In this document: piece after piece, positions 1 through 9,149 of the stretch | Layout of the letters: the number at the start of each line of letters is the position of its first letter | Position numbering within the stretch: the stretch's first letter is position 1 | DNA from: Arthrobacter sp. S39 | GTDB taxonomy: Bacteria > Actinomycetota > Actinomycetes > Actinomycetales > Micrococcaceae | Assembly (NCBI RefSeq): GCF_004320525.1 | Contig: NZ_SIHX01000004.1 | Span: 62,001-126,000 of the forward strand | Length of the DNA: 64,000 nucleotides | Reading direction: 5' to 3' | Program-made: the position numbers and the translations under genes | Notes under the pieces: model-generated | Told to the model about the DNA's origin: nothing | Databases searched by the model: none | Seen by the model: the letters and a program-made list of their open reading frames with translations, nothing else

Positions 1-1289
1 AGCTGCGCAAACGCGAGGCGGTCGAAGTATGCCTGGACGCTGAGGTAGCTGTCGGCCTCGAGCGTACCCAGCAGCGCACGGATGGCTTCTTCAGCCGTGG
101 CCGCTTCGCCGAGCCAGTCTCCGCCGCGGACCTCGATGGCGCCGTCCACAAAAGCAGCCGGCGTCGGCTCGGGCTGCGCGTCGAGCAGGCCGCGGGCGGC
201 GACCTTGGCGGCCTCCACATCCGGCTGGTCGAACGGGTTGATGCCCAGCAGGCGTCCGGCCACAGCGGTGGCGAACTCCCACACCATCATCTGGGTGGCC
301 AGGCCACCGGCGATGGCAACTTCGTTTTCACCGAGCTCGACGTCGGCATCGGCAGCTACCAGCCGCACCACCAGGACGTCAGCCGCACCGGAGGTGACCT
401 CCGGTGAGGCAGGTCCGGCGACGACCGGCAGGACGCCGGTGCCGAGCTTGCCGGTGGATTCCGCGATGAGCTGTTCGGCCCAGTCAGCGAAGCCCACGAT
501 GCCGGAGCCGTCCTCCGCGATGACAATCTTGTTCCGCAGCGGGCTGGTTCCGCCGAGGGCGGTTGCGAGGGCCAGTCCGATGTTCTCGGCGGCGTCGTCG
601 TTGAGGATTTCGGCGGCTTCCTCAGCCTCATCCAGGAAGGCCTGGATGTCCACGCCGGCCAGGCCCGAGGGGACCAGGCCGAACGCGGTGAGGGCCGAGT
701 AGCGTCCGCCGACGTTGGGGTCCGCGTTGAAGACGGCACGGTAGCCGGCTTCGCGGGAGGCCTTGTCCAGCGGCGAACCGGGATCGGTGACGATGATGAT
801 CCTGCTCTTGGCGTCAAGCCCGGCCTCGGTGAAGGCGTGCTCGAAGATCCGGCGCTGCGAATCGGTTTCCAGGGTGGAACCGGACTTGGACGAAACCACA
901 ATCGCGGTCTCGGCCAGCCGGTCCGCCAGGGCAACACGGACCTGGTCCGGGTCCGTGCTGTCCAGCACAGTCAGCTCGACGCCAGCGGTGCCGGCGATGA
1001 CCTCGGGAGCGAGCGAGGAGCCGCCCATGCCGCAAAGCACGATCCGGGTCACGCCTTCGGCCCTCAGGGCATCGCGGAGTTCCAGAATGTCCGCAACCAG
1101 GGGCTGGGAGACGGTGGCCGCCTCAACCCAGCCGAGGCGGACAGCCGACTCGGCTTCGGCGTCGGGACCCCACAGTGTGTGGTCCTTGGCGAAGATCCGG
1201 GTGGCAATACGGTCCTCCACGAGGGTGGGGATGTGCTGCTCGAGTGCCTGCTGTGCGGCACCGGTGGCGTCGTAGCTGAGTGTGCTCAT
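1..1289 (-). CDS. pgi: Glucose-6-phosphate isomerase (C-terminus cut by window edge)
   Basis: Interconverts glucose 6-phosphate and fructose 6-phosphate in the cytosol. The frame starts at ATG 1289 (MSTLSYDATGAAQQ) and stays open to base 1, giving about 429 residues; the family is usually about 530-550, so roughly the last fifth lies outside. The sugar-phosphate-binding loops are readable, including CGMGGSSLAPEV and VVSSKSGSTLET, followed by TDPGSPLDKASREAGY. It follows tal by five bases on the same strand, so it is probably co-transcribed with tkt and tal. No internal stop or frameshift was seen. Confidence 0.93.
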   Translation of the reverse strand, partial: MSTLSYDATGAAQQALEQHIPTLVEDRIATRIFAKDHTLWGPDAEAESAVRLGWVEAATVSQPLVADILELRDALRAEGVTRIVLCGMGGSSLAPEVIAGTAGVELTVLDSTDPDQVRVALADRLAETAIVVSSKSGSTLETDSQRRIFEHAFTEAGLDAKSRIIIVTDPGSPLDKASREAGYRAVFNADPNVGGRYSALTAFGLVPSGLAGVDIQAFLDEAEEAAEILNDDAAENIGLALATALGGTSPLRNKIVIAEDGSGIVGFADWAEQLIAESTGKLGTGVLPVVAGPASPEVTSGAADVLVVRLVAADADVELGENEVAIAGGLATQMMVWEFATAVAGRLLGINPFDQPDVEAAKVAARGLLDAQPEPTPAAFVDGAIEVRGGDWLGEAATAEEAIRALLGTLEADSYLSVQAYFDRLAFAQ

Positions 1290-1294
1290 GTGGG

Positions 1295-2410
1295 TTAGGA
1301 AGCCTTCCGTGCAGAAGCGAGGGCGCCTTCGACGTCGGCCAGCAGTTCCTTCCAGCTGGCCACGAACTTGTCCAGGCCTTCGGATTCGAGGATCGCGACG
1401 ACCTCGTTGTAGGAGATGCCCAGCCCGTCCAGTGCGTCCAGCGTGGCGTTGGCCTCGGCGTAGGTGCCGGAAACGGTGTCGCCGGTAACGACGCCGTGGT
1501 CGAACGTGGCGTCGAGGGTCTTCTCCGGCATGGTGTTGACCACGCCGGGGGCGACGAGTTCGGTGACGTAGAGGGTGTCCGGGTAGGCCGGGTCCTTCAC
1601 GCCGGTGGAGGCCCACAGCGGGCGCTGCGGCAGGGCGCCGGCTTCGGCCAGCAGGGCCCAGCGCTCGGTGGCGAAGAGCTCTTCGTAGACCTGGTAGGCC
1701 AGGCGGGCGTTGGCGACGCCGGCCTTGCCCTTGAGTGCCTTGGCCTCGTCGGTGCCGATGCCGTCAAGGCGCTTGTCGATTTCGGAGTCCACGCGGGAAA
1801 CGAAGAACGAGGCGACCGAGTGGATCTTGGACAGGTCGTGGCCGTTTTCCTTGGCCTGCTCCAGGCCGGACTGGAACGCGTTGATGACCGCACGGTAGCG
1901 CTCCAGGGAGAAGATCAGGGTCACGTTGACGCTGATGCCCTCGGCCAGGGTTGCGGTGATCGCTTCCAGGCCTTCAAGGGTTGCCGGGATCTTGATGTGG
2001 ACGTTGTCCTTGTTGACCTTCTTGTACAGGTGCTTCGCTTCGGCGATGGTGCCGGCGGTGTCCCAGGCAAGGCGCGGGTCAACTTCGATGGACACGCGGC
2101 CGTCAACACCCTTGGTCGCGGCGGCGACCGGTGCGAACAGGTCGCAGGCGTCGGCGACGTCGGTGGTGGTGATTTCGAAGATGGTGTCTTCAACGCTGGC
2201 GCCTGCCGCGGCCTGGGCCGCGATGGTGGCGTCGTAGTCCGTGCCGGAGGTGATGGCGGCGTGGAAGATGGACGGGTTGGTGGTGACACCAACAACGTTC
2301 TTCTCTTCGATGAGCTTGCGCAGGGTGCCGGTTTCGAGGCGGCTGCGGGAAAGGTCATCGAGCCAGATGGAAACTCCGGCGTCGGAGAGCTGCTGAGTGG
2401 GGGTAGTCAT
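1295..2410 (-). CDS. tal: Transaldolase
   Basis: Transfers a dihydroxyacetone unit between sedoheptulose 7-phosphate and glyceraldehyde 3-phosphate in the non-oxidative pentose phosphate pathway. The protein has 371 residues, the long form usual in actinobacteria. The N-terminal [13 protein letters not shown] motif and the Schiff-base lysine in [12 protein letters not shown] (about K140) are present. The start is ATG 2410, 24 bases after the tkt stop. The pgi start follows five bases after its own stop, which supports a tkt-tal-pgi operon. Confidence 0.97.
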   Translation of the reverse strand: MTTPTQQLSDAGVSIWLDDLSRSRLETGTLRKLIEEKNVVGVTTNPSIFHAAITSGTDYDATIAAQAAAGASVEDTIFEITTTDVADACDLFAPVAAATKGVDGRVSIEVDPRLAWDTAGTIAEAKHLYKKVNKDNVHIKIPATLEGLEAITATLAEGISVNVTLIFSLERYRAVINAFQSGLEQAKENGHDLSKIHSVASFFVSRVDSEIDKRLDGIGTDEAKALKGKAGVANARLAYQVYEELFATERWALLAEAGALPQRPLWASTGVKDPAYPDTLYVTELVAPGVVNTMPEKTLDATFDHGVVTGDTVSGTYAEANATLDALDGLGISYNEVVAILESEGLDKFVASWKELLADVEGALASARKAS

Positions 2411-2434
2411 GGTGATATCTCCTGGAATCTTGTT

Positions 2435-4561
2435 TCAGGCCTGCAGGCCAGCGAGGGAGTCCTTGGCGGCGGCGGCGACAGCCTCCGCGGTGATGCCGAA
2501 CTCCTGGAAAAGGCGCTTGTAGTCAGCGGAAGCGCCGTAGTGCTCAAGGCTGATGGAACGGCCGGCGTCGCCGACGAATTCCCTCCAGCCCAGGGCCAGA
2601 CCGGCTTCGACGGATACCCGGGCCTTGACGGCGGCGGGGAGCACGGACTCGCGGTAGGCGGCGTCCTGCTTGTTGAACCACTCGACGCACGGAATGGAGA
2701 CAACGCGGGCGGCGATGCCTTCAGCCTGGAGGGCTTCGCGGGCCTGGACGGCCAGCTGGACCTCGGAGCCGGTGCCGATGAGGATCACGTCGGCGGGCAC
2801 GGTGACGCCGTCCTTGGACGCTTCGGCCAGGACGTAGCCGCCCTTCGCGACGCCGGCAACGGAACCGAACGTGTCGCCGTCGGCTGCTCCTTCGCCGCGG
2901 GCGTAGGTGGGGATGTTCTGGCGGGTCAGCACAATGCCGGCCGGGTTTTCGTGGTTCTCCAGCATGGTCTTCCATGCCGCAGCGACCTCGTTGGCGTCGC
3001 CGGGGCGGACTACGTCCAGTCCCACGATGGCGCGCAGGGAGGCCAGCTGTTCCACCGGCTGGTGGGTGGGGCCGTCTTCGCCCAGGCCGATGGAGTCGTG
3101 CGTCCACACGTACAGCGACGGGACACCCATGAGGGCACCGAGCCGGATCGCTGGGCGCTGGTAGTCGGAGAAGATCAGGAACGTGCCGGAGAACGCACGG
3201 GTGTTGCCGTGCAGGGCGATGCCGTTCACGATGGAGGCCGCGGCGTGCTCACGGATACCGAAGTGCAGCACCCGGCCGTACGGGTTTCCGGACCAGGCGT
3301 CGGTCTGCTTGGAGGCAGGCACGAACGACGGCGAACCCTCGATGGTGGTGTTGTTGGACTCGGCGAGGTCGGCGGAGCCGCCCCAGAGTTCCGGCATGAC
3401 CGGGCCCAGTGCGTTCAGCACCTTGCCTGAGGCGGCGCGGGTGGAGACGTCCTTGCCGGCCGGGAAGACCGGCAGCGCAGCGTCCAGGCCTTCGGGCAGT
3501 TCGCGGGCTTCGACGCGCTGCAGGAGTGCTGCGGCTTCCGGGTTGGCTGCCTGCCAGGCGTTGAAGGACTCTTCCCATTCCTTCTTGGCAGCGGCACCGC
3601 GGTCCACGACCGAGCGGGCGTGGGCCAGGACTTCCTGGTCGACCTCGAAGGACTTGGCGGGATCGAAGCCCAGGACCTCCTTGAGGCCTGCGACTTCCTC
3701 GGCGCCCAGTGCGGAACCGTGGATTTTGCCCGTGTTCTGCTTCTTGGGCGCCGGGTAGCCGATGATGGTGCGCAGCGAAATGATGGACGGCTTGTTCGTC
3801 TCCGCCTTGGCGGCGAGCAGTGCGGAGTAAAGCTCCTGCACGTCTTCGACGTATTCGCCGGTCTTGGTCCAGTCGACGCGCTGGGTGTGCCAGCCGTAGG
3901 CTTCGTAGCGCTTGAGGACATCCTCGGTGAAGGAAATGTCGGTGTCGTCCTCGATGGAGATGTGGTTCTCATCGTAGACAACGACGAGGTTGCCAAGTTC
4001 CTGGTGGCCGGCCAGCGAGGAAGCCTCAGCCGTGACGCCTTCCTGGAGGTCGCCGTCGGACGCGATCACCCAGATGGTGTGGTCAAACGGGCTCTCGCCG
4101 GCGGCAGCATCGGCGTCGAACAGGCCGCGCATCCGGCGCTGCGAGTAGGCGAAGCCGACCGAGGACGCCAGGCCCTGGCCCAGCGGGCCGGTGGTGATTT
4201 CGACGCCGGCGGTGTGCTTGTACTCGGGGTGGCCCGGGGTCAGGGAGCCCCACGTGCGCAGTGCCTCAAGGTCCTTCAGCTCCAGGCCGTAGCCGGAGAG
4301 GAACAGCTGGATGTACAGCGTCAGGGACGTGTGGCCCGGGGACAGGATGAAACGGTCGCGGCCGATCCAGTCAGGATTCCGCGGGTCGTGGCGCATGAGC
4401 TTCTGAAAGAGAAGGTATGCGGCGGGCGCGAGGCTCATGGCGGTGCCGGGGTGGCCGTTGCCAACCTTCTCCACGGCGTCTGCGGCCAAAACGCGGACGG
4501 TGTCCACCGCGCGCTGGTCCAAGCTGGTCCATGACAGTTCTTGCTCTTCCAAATGTGGCAC
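2435..4561 (-). CDS. tkt: Transketolase
   Basis: Thiamine-diphosphate enzyme that moves two-carbon ketol units in the pentose phosphate pathway. It has 708 residues from GTG 4561. I prefer this start over a longer frame (to 4621) because an AGAGGGG ribosome-binding site lies about ten bases upstream and the protein then begins just before the conserved TSLDQRAVDTVRVLAADAVE block. GNGHPGTAMSLAP and the TPP-binding SDGDLQEGV are present, as is the pyrimidine-domain GIREHAAASIVNG. It is the first gene of the leftward tkt-tal-pgi operon. M. tuberculosis also has tkt-tal next to a divergent ctaB. Confidence 0.96.
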   Translation of the reverse strand: MPHLEEQELSWTSLDQRAVDTVRVLAADAVEKVGNGHPGTAMSLAPAAYLLFQKLMRHDPRNPDWIGRDRFILSPGHTSLTLYIQLFLSGYGLELKDLEALRTWGSLTPGHPEYKHTAGVEITTGPLGQGLASSVGFAYSQRRMRGLFDADAAAGESPFDHTIWVIASDGDLQEGVTAEASSLAGHQELGNLVVVYDENHISIEDDTDISFTEDVLKRYEAYGWHTQRVDWTKTGEYVEDVQELYSALLAAKAETNKPSIISLRTIIGYPAPKKQNTGKIHGSALGAEEVAGLKEVLGFDPAKSFEVDQEVLAHARSVVDRGAAAKKEWEESFNAWQAANPEAAALLQRVEARELPEGLDAALPVFPAGKDVSTRAASGKVLNALGPVMPELWGGSADLAESNNTTIEGSPSFVPASKQTDAWSGNPYGRVLHFGIREHAAASIVNGIALHGNTRAFSGTFLIFSDYQRPAIRLGALMGVPSLYVWTHDSIGLGEDGPTHQPVEQLASLRAIVGLDVVRPGDANEVAAAWKTMLENHENPAGIVLTRQNIPTYARGEGAADGDTFGSVAGVAKGGYVLAEASKDGVTVPADVILIGTGSEVQLAVQAREALQAEGIAARVVSIPCVEWFNKQDAAYRESVLPAAVKARVSVEAGLALGWREFVGDAGRSISLEHYGASADYKRLFQEFGITAEAVAAAAKDSLAGLQA

Positions 4562-5073
4562 GAAAACCGGGCCCCTCTCTGTGCTGACGGCAGGCGGTAC
4601 ACGGGATCCGCATGGAGGCACGCTGGGGTGCCCGCTTTGGTGTGTACCAGCCGTTCACCATCGAAACGTTGATCTATCACTCAGCCACAAGCCGAAAGTG
4701 GGAATGCGGTTTCCACCGCTTCTTCGCTGCGTGCTGATCTGGTGACAGCTTAGCTCCATTACATCCCTTGGGAGGCCCAAATCTCACGTTTTGGACGCAA
4801 TTTCCCCTTATGTGAATGGGCATTCCGTGAGGTTGAGTTAATCTGCTCGAATCGGCCCGCGAGCGATCACCAGGGCCTATTGGCGGGGCTTCTGTTACAA
4901 ATGCGCACGGTATGATATTTGGAGGCTGACGCCGGGTAGCCGTGCTCCTCAAGGGGTTCACGGGGGACCAACGGGTGTTGCCGGGACCTACTTCTGATGA
5001 CCATCGGCGGGCTGCCCGGGTAACGGCCGCTACTGACAGCTGCACCGACAGACAGACTTGCCAAACAGAACGG
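4562..5073. other. 512-base divergent intergenic region between tkt and ctaB
   Basis: No credible gene is seen here. The region must hold the promoters of the leftward tkt operon and of rightward ctaB. A TATGAT hexamer at 4911-4916 could be a -10 element for ctaB, but I find no -35 at a normal distance. No riboswitch-like structure or strong inverted repeat was recognised. Confidence 0.5.
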
Positions 5074-6036
5074 GTGACCGCCACCGTGAGCACAACCGAT
5101 ACGCCGCTGAACGCTTCCCGCGCCCGAGGGGGAGCCGGGCTGGCCCGCAAAGCCAAGGCGTATCTCGCCCTCACCAAACCCCGCGTCATCGAGCTGCTGC
5201 TGGTCAGCACGCTGCCCACCATGATCTATGCCGAACGCGGGTTCCCCTCCATCGGCCTGATCCTGGCCACGCTCGTCGGCGGTGCGTTCGCGGCCGGCAG
5301 CGCCGGAGCCTTTAACTGCTACATCGACCGCGACATCGACAAACTGATGCACCGGACGGAAAACCGGCCGCTCGTCACCGGCGAGGTCACGCCGCGTGAA
5401 GCCCTCATTTTCTCCTGGGTCCTCGGCGCCGCCGCCATCGCGATCCTCTGGTTCGGCGCCAACCCGCTGTCCGCCTGGCTGGGCCTGGGCGCCATCTTCT
5501 TCTACGTGGTCATCTACACCATCATCCTCAAGCGCCGCACGGCACAGAACATTGTGTGGGGCGGCGCTGCGGGCTGCTTCCCGGTGCTGATTGCCTGGGC
5601 CGCGGTGACCAACTCCGTGGAGTGGCCGGCCGTCATCCTGTTTATGGTGATCTTCCTCTGGACCCCGCCGCACTACTGGCCGCTGTCCATGCGCTACGGC
5701 GAGGACTACCGCAACGCCAACGTGCCCATGCTCGGCGCCATCGCCGGTGCCAAGGTGGTCTCCGTCCAGGTGGTGCTCTACGCGTGGGCCATGGTGGTCT
5801 GCTCATTGCTGATGGTTCCGGCCGGCGGCGCGGGCTGGGTCTACACGGCCACGGCTGTCCTTGCCGGCGCCTGGTTCCTGTACGAGTCGCACGCGCTGTA
5901 CAACCGGGCGCAGCGCGAGGACATCTCGGACAAGCGCGCCATGAAGGTCTTCCACGGCTCGATCAGCTACCTGACCCTGCTTTTCATCGCCCTCGCGGTC
6001 GACCCGTTCGTGGGCCCGGCAGTCATGGGCAGCTAA
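5074..6036 (+). CDS. ctaB: Protoheme IX farnesyltransferase (heme O synthase)
   Basis: Membrane prenyltransferase that adds farnesyl to heme B, giving heme O for aa3-type cytochrome oxidase. About 320 residues with many hydrophobic segments. The UbiA-family aspartate motif [19 protein letters not shown] is clear, as is [18 protein letters not shown] near the N-terminus. The start is uncertain: GTG 5074 ([11 protein letters not shown]) or GTG 5086; neither has a strong ribosome-binding site. Heme A synthase (ctaA), the next enzyme, lies 300 bases away in the convergent orientation. A hairpin terminator follows at 6075-6110. Confidence 0.94.
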   Translation: MTATVSTTDTPLNASRARGGAGLARKAKAYLALTKPRVIELLLVSTLPTMIYAERGFPSIGLILATLVGGAFAAGSAGAFNCYIDRDIDKLMHRTENRPLVTGEVTPREALIFSWVLGAAAIAILWFGANPLSAWLGLGAIFFYVVIYTIILKRRTAQNIVWGGAAGCFPVLIAWAAVTNSVEWPAVILFMVIFLWTPPHYWPLSMRYGEDYRNANVPMLGAIAGAKVVSVQVVLYAWAMVVCSLLMVPAGGAGWVYTATAVLAGAWFLYESHALYNRAQREDISDKRAMKVFHGSISYLTLLFIALAVDPFVGPAVMGS

Positions 6037-6074
6037 CCCCGGACGCTCTCCCACTTAACGTGCGGGAAGTTCCC

Positions 6075-6110
6075 AAACCCTCTTCCACCGCCCCGGTGGA
6101 GGAGGGTTTT
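6075..6110 (+). terminator. Intrinsic terminator after ctaB
   Basis: A 16-base-pair stem with one G-T pair (arms 6075-6090 and 6094-6109) and a three-base loop is followed by a short T tract. It lies 39 bases after the ctaB stop. Confidence 0.85.
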
Positions 6111-6125
6111 GCGTTGATGCAGGAA

Positions 6126-6252
6126 CTGACAGAGCATCCGCCATTAGATCCAACGATGCTCTGTCACCTCTGGCTGCCATTACTGCCTTTTAGGGACCAC
6201 AGCTGATAGAGCAACGACGGAAAACCGACAGGATCTGATAGAGCGTCCTGTC
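6126..6252. repeat. Cluster of short direct and inverted repeats (CTGAYAGAGC family)
   Basis: The ten-base word CTGAYAGAGC occurs three times (6126-6135, 6203-6212, 6235-6244). The first copy forms a perfect 11-base inverted repeat, TGACAGAGCAT at 6127-6137 against ATGCTCTGTCA at 6156-6166. The third copy sits inside a second inverted repeat, GACAGGA 6227-6233 against TCCTGTC 6246-6252. The segment is non-coding and lies between convergent ctaB and ctaA. It looks like a REP-type extragenic element. Confidence 0.6.
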
Positions 6253-6259
6253 AACGGGA

Positions 6260-6289
6260 GGCGCCCCGGTTCGGGGGAACCGGGGCGCC
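6260..6289. terminator. GC-rich hairpin between ctaB and ctaA
   Basis: A perfect 13-base-pair stem (arms 6260-6272 and 6277-6289) has a four-base loop. It lies 58 bases past the ctaA stop and could end transcription from that side, though no long T tract follows on either strand. With the repeats and the ctaB terminator it fills the 311-base gap 6037-6347, where I see no gene. Confidence 0.6.
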
Positions 6290-6347
6290 TTGCTGGGTGT
6301 CGCGGGGTTTGTGCGGCCCTCTTGCGTGGCCGGCCCGCGCCCCGCCG

Positions 6348-7292
6348 CTACTTCAGAGGGCTGGAACGGGCGACGTCGGCGGCATTGGTAGCCGCGCTCA
6401 TCAGCAGGGCCGCCCCCAGCATGTGCGCCCCCACCAGCAGAGCCGGGATGCCGTTGTAGTACTGGGTGAAGCCAATGACAGCCTGCAGCAGCGTCACCAC
6501 CAGGAGCAGGATCACGGAGGTCCGGTACGGTCCGGGAATCCGGCGGGCAAACACCAGCACCAGCGCGAACAGCGTTCCGGCAGTGATCAGGTACGCGGGC
6601 ACGGCATGGATGTGGGAGAACAGGTCCCAGTCGAGGCCGTTGCGGGGCGCATCGGCATCGCCGGCGTGCGGGCCGGCTCCCGTGACCACCACGCCGAGCA
6701 TCACTGCCACAGCGGAGAAAAGCGCGACGGCGGCACTCACCGGGCGCAGCACGCCCGGCAACGCGGGGAGTGCGAGAGAGGCAACGCGGCCGGTCCGCCC
6801 ATAGGCCCGGTTAACCAGCAGGGTGGCAATAACCACCAGTGCCATGGACACCAGGAAGTGCAGTCCCACCACCCACGGGTTGAGGTTGGTCAGCACCGTG
6901 ATGCCGCCGATGACGGCCTGGGCGGGGATGCTGGCAAGCAGGCCCAGCGCCAGGAGGAAGAGGTCCCGGCGTTCCTTGCGCAGGTTCCACAAGTAGACCA
7001 GCATCAGGACGGCGACGGCGGCAAGGGCGAAGGTCAGGAGCCGGTTGCCGAATTCGATGAAACCGTGGATCCCCATCTCCGGGGTGTTCACGAGGGACGT
7101 ATCCGTGCAGCGCGGCCAGGTCGGGCAGCCCAGGCCTGAGGCCGTCAGCCGGACGGCGCCGCCGGTGACAACCAGCAGCGTCTGTCCGATGAGGGACGCC
7201 ACTGCCAGGCGCCGGACGCGGGCATCAACAGTATGGGGAAGCCGGGCCGCCAGGCGTCCGGCGAGCTGGGGGAGGCGTGAAGCCGTGCTCAC
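6348..7292 (-). CDS. ctaA: Heme A synthase (COX15/CtaA family)
   Basis: Integral membrane enzyme that oxidises heme O to heme A for cytochrome c oxidase. 314 residues from GTG 7292, with several hydrophobic segments; the frame upstream of this GTG is antisense noise. The typical GGAVRLTASGLGCPTWPRC block follows the first membrane helix, and HGFIEFGNRLLTF carries a heme-associated histidine. A second repeat-like half contains HIHAVPAYLI and the C-terminal GAHMLGAALL. It begins seven bases after the ABC permease stop, so it is probably part of the leftward ATPase-permease-ctaA operon, as in M. tuberculosis. Confidence 0.94.
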   Translation of the reverse strand: MSTASRLPQLAGRLAARLPHTVDARVRRLAVASLIGQTLLVVTGGAVRLTASGLGCPTWPRCTDTSLVNTPEMGIHGFIEFGNRLLTFALAAVAVLMLVYLWNLRKERRDLFLLALGLLASIPAQAVIGGITVLTNLNPWVVGLHFLVSMALVVIATLLVNRAYGRTGRVASLALPALPGVLRPVSAAVALFSAVAVMLGVVVTGAGPHAGDADAPRNGLDWDLFSHIHAVPAYLITAGTLFALVLVFARRIPGPYRTSVILLLVVTLLQAVIGFTQYYNGIPALLVGAHMLGAALLMSAATNAADVARSSPLK

Positions 7293-7299
7293 GGATATC

Positions 7300-8070
7300 T
7301 CAATTCCACTTGAACCAACGGATGGCTGCTGCTCCGGCAAGTGCCGTCCAGACCAGCAGGATAAAGGCGGCACCAACGTCAATGGTGCCGAGCAGGAAGG
7401 CCTCGCGGAGGGCCTCCCCGAGTGCGCCCGAAGGCAGGTAGTGAACGATTCCCTGCGCGGCGGCGGGCAACCGCTCGGCTGGAATGACGATTCCGCCCAG
7501 CGCGCCGAGCAGGATCCACAGCAGGTTGGTGATGGCGAGCGTCGCCTCGGGCCGCACGGTTCCTGCCACCAGGAGCCCCAATGCGGTGAACGCTGCGGCG
7601 CCCAGGACCAGCAGTCCAAGGCCGGGCAGCCAGCCTGCGGCGGGCGGGTTCCAGCCAAGGGGCAGGGCCACGGCCGTGATCACCACTACCTGGAGGGCGA
7701 GCACCGCCAGCACTGCCAGCACCTTGCCGGCAATGAGTCCGGTGCGGCCCAGCGGCGTGGTGGAGAGGAAACGCAGCACCCCATAACGTCGGTCGAAGCC
7801 GGTCGCGATGCCTTGTCCGGTGAAGGCCGTGGACATCGCACACAGCGCCAGGATCCCGGGGACGGCGACGTTGACGCGGCTTCCGCCGAGTCCGTCCAGG
7901 AGGGGAGTCACCGTCAGGCCCACCAGGGCCAGCAGCGGAAGGACCACCGCCAGGATGAGCTGCTCGCCGTTGCGGAGCATCGTGAGCGATTCGTACCTGC
8001 CCTGCAGCAGGATGCGCCGCAGCAGGGGTGCGGGAGCCTGGCCCGGAGGGGAAATGGGGGGAACTGTCAT
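7300..8070 (-). CDS. ABC-2 type transporter permease
   Basis: Membrane subunit of a two-component ABC exporter. 256 residues from ATG 8070, which has an AGGAAAGGA ribosome-binding site. About six hydrophobic segments are readable, including LILAVVLPLLALVGLTV and the C-terminal AAFILLVWTALAGAAAI. The start overlaps the end of the ATPase gene by four bases (ATGA), so the two are translationally coupled and very likely partners. The substrate is unknown. Position next to ctaA and divergent from sufR matches the Rv1457c-Rv1458c pair of M. tuberculosis, which suggests a link to heme or iron-sulfur metabolism by inference only. Confidence 0.88.
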   Translation of the reverse strand: MTVPPISPPGQAPAPLLRRILLQGRYESLTMLRNGEQLILAVVLPLLALVGLTVTPLLDGLGGSRVNVAVPGILALCAMSTAFTGQGIATGFDRRYGVLRFLSTTPLGRTGLIAGKVLAVLAVLALQVVVITAVALPLGWNPPAAGWLPGLGLLVLGAAAFTALGLLVAGTVRPEATLAITNLLWILLGALGGIVIPAERLPAAAQGIVHYLPSGALGEALREAFLLGTIDVGAAFILLVWTALAGAAAIRWFKWN

Positions 8071-9035
8071 CGGATGTCCTTTCCTGAAATGTCCAGGAAG
8101 ACGTCTTCGAGGCTGCGCGCTTCCAGGCTCAGCGAGCCGGGCATCACGCCGTGGGCGGCCCACCATGCGGCGAGCGACGCGAGGTCCTGTGGCGTCAGCG
8201 GGCCCGTGGCAACGTAACTGCCGGCGCGTGTTTCACTGACGGCGATCGCTTCGGGGAGGACGCCGGTGAGGTCCAGCCCGGCGGGAGCCTCAAAGAACAG
8301 GGTCCGGATGTGCTCGGTGCCGGACTCGACGGCGGGGTCCCGCTGCAGCAGCTGGGCGACGGTCCCTTCGGCGACGTTCCGCCCGGCGTCGATGATGTAC
8401 ACGTAGTCCGCCAGCCGCTGTGCGTCGTCCATGAGGTGCGTGGTGAGGATGATGCCCATCCCCGAGTCCCGGAGTTCGCCGATCAGTTCAAAGACCAGCT
8501 GCCGCGACTGCGGATCGAGGCCTGCGCTGGGCTCGTCGAGGAAAAGCACCTCGGGGTTGCCGATCAGCGCTGCGGCCAGCGCCAGCCGCTGCTTTTGCCC
8601 GCCTGAGAGCCGGCGGACCGAGGTCCTGCTGAACGTGTCAATGCCCAGCCGCCCCACGAGCTCGTCCACCGGCCGGGGGCTCGCGTACATCCCTGCGATG
8701 TGCCGCAGCAGCGGGATGGGACGGGCCGACGGCGGGAGGCCGCCGTCCTGCAGCATCACACCGACGCGGGCGCGAAGGTCAGCGCCTGCCGTGGCGGGAT
8801 CCTGGCCCAGCAGGGAGATCGTTCCGCCGCTGCGGGTCTGCAGGCCTTGGGCGCACTCGATGGTGGTGGTTTTGCCGGCCCCGTTGGCGCCGAGGAGGGC
8901 GGTGACCTGGCCGCGTTCGGCGACGAGGGAGACGCCGCTCACCACCCGGAGCATCTTTCCGTCCAGGGTGGCCAGCGGACCAACATCCTTAATTAACCCG
9001 CTGATGGACAGAACCGGGGATTCGGGGGAACGCAC
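8067..9035 (-). CDS. ABC transporter ATP-binding protein
   Basis: ATPase partner of the downstream permease, 322 residues from GTG 9035. The Walker A motif is GANGAGKTTT, the signature is VRRLSGGQKQRLALAAAL, and Walker B is VLFLDEPSAGLDP, followed by the TTHLMDDAQRLAD H-loop. The C-terminal extension of about 90 residues is typical of DrrA/CcmA-like exporter ATPases. A TAGAAT hexamer on the minus strand (9042-9047) lies only six bases before the GTG, which would fit a leaderless transcript. The gene is divergent from sufR, with an iron-box-like sequence between them. Confidence 0.92.
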   Translation of the reverse strand: MRSPESPVLSISGLIKDVGPLATLDGKMLRVVSGVSLVAERGQVTALLGANGAGKTTTIECAQGLQTRSGGTISLLGQDPATAGADLRARVGVMLQDGGLPPSARPIPLLRHIAGMYASPRPVDELVGRLGIDTFSRTSVRRLSGGQKQRLALAAALIGNPEVLFLDEPSAGLDPQSRQLVFELIGELRDSGMGIILTTHLMDDAQRLADYVYIIDAGRNVAEGTVAQLLQRDPAVESGTEHIRTLFFEAPAGLDLTGVLPEAIAVSETRAGSYVATGPLTPQDLASLAAWWAAHGVMPGSLSLEARSLEDVFLDISGKDIR

Positions 9036-9085
9036 CCCAGCATTCTACGCGATGTAGTACTTGGCCCGATGATCCTGATGCCGGC

Positions 9086-9104
9086 GAAGGTCAGCCTCGC
9101 CTTA
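9086..9104. promoter_or_regulatory. Candidate IdeR/DtxR iron box upstream of sufR
   Basis: The 19 bases match the DtxR/IdeR consensus TTAGGTTAGCCTAACCTAA at 13 positions, including the AGGT..AGCCT..CCT core. The site lies 46 bases before the preferred sufR start and 51 bases before the divergent ABC ATPase start, so it could act on either. The match is by eye; binding is not shown. Confidence 0.4.
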
Positions 9105-9149
9105 CTGGAACAGGGGAGTAAATTACGACATGATTGTGTTGTGTATTCC

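Noticed and set aside
1280..3430. A rightward open frame of about 716 codons antisense to tal and tkt
   Set aside because: It mirrors strongly conserved genes in another frame, is rich in Gly/Val/Asp with no recognisable domain, and is explained by GC-rich third positions.
4911..4916. A TATGAT hexamer upstream of ctaB
   Set aside because: No -35 at a suitable distance; TTGGCG at 4880 is 25 bases away. Not listed as a promoter.
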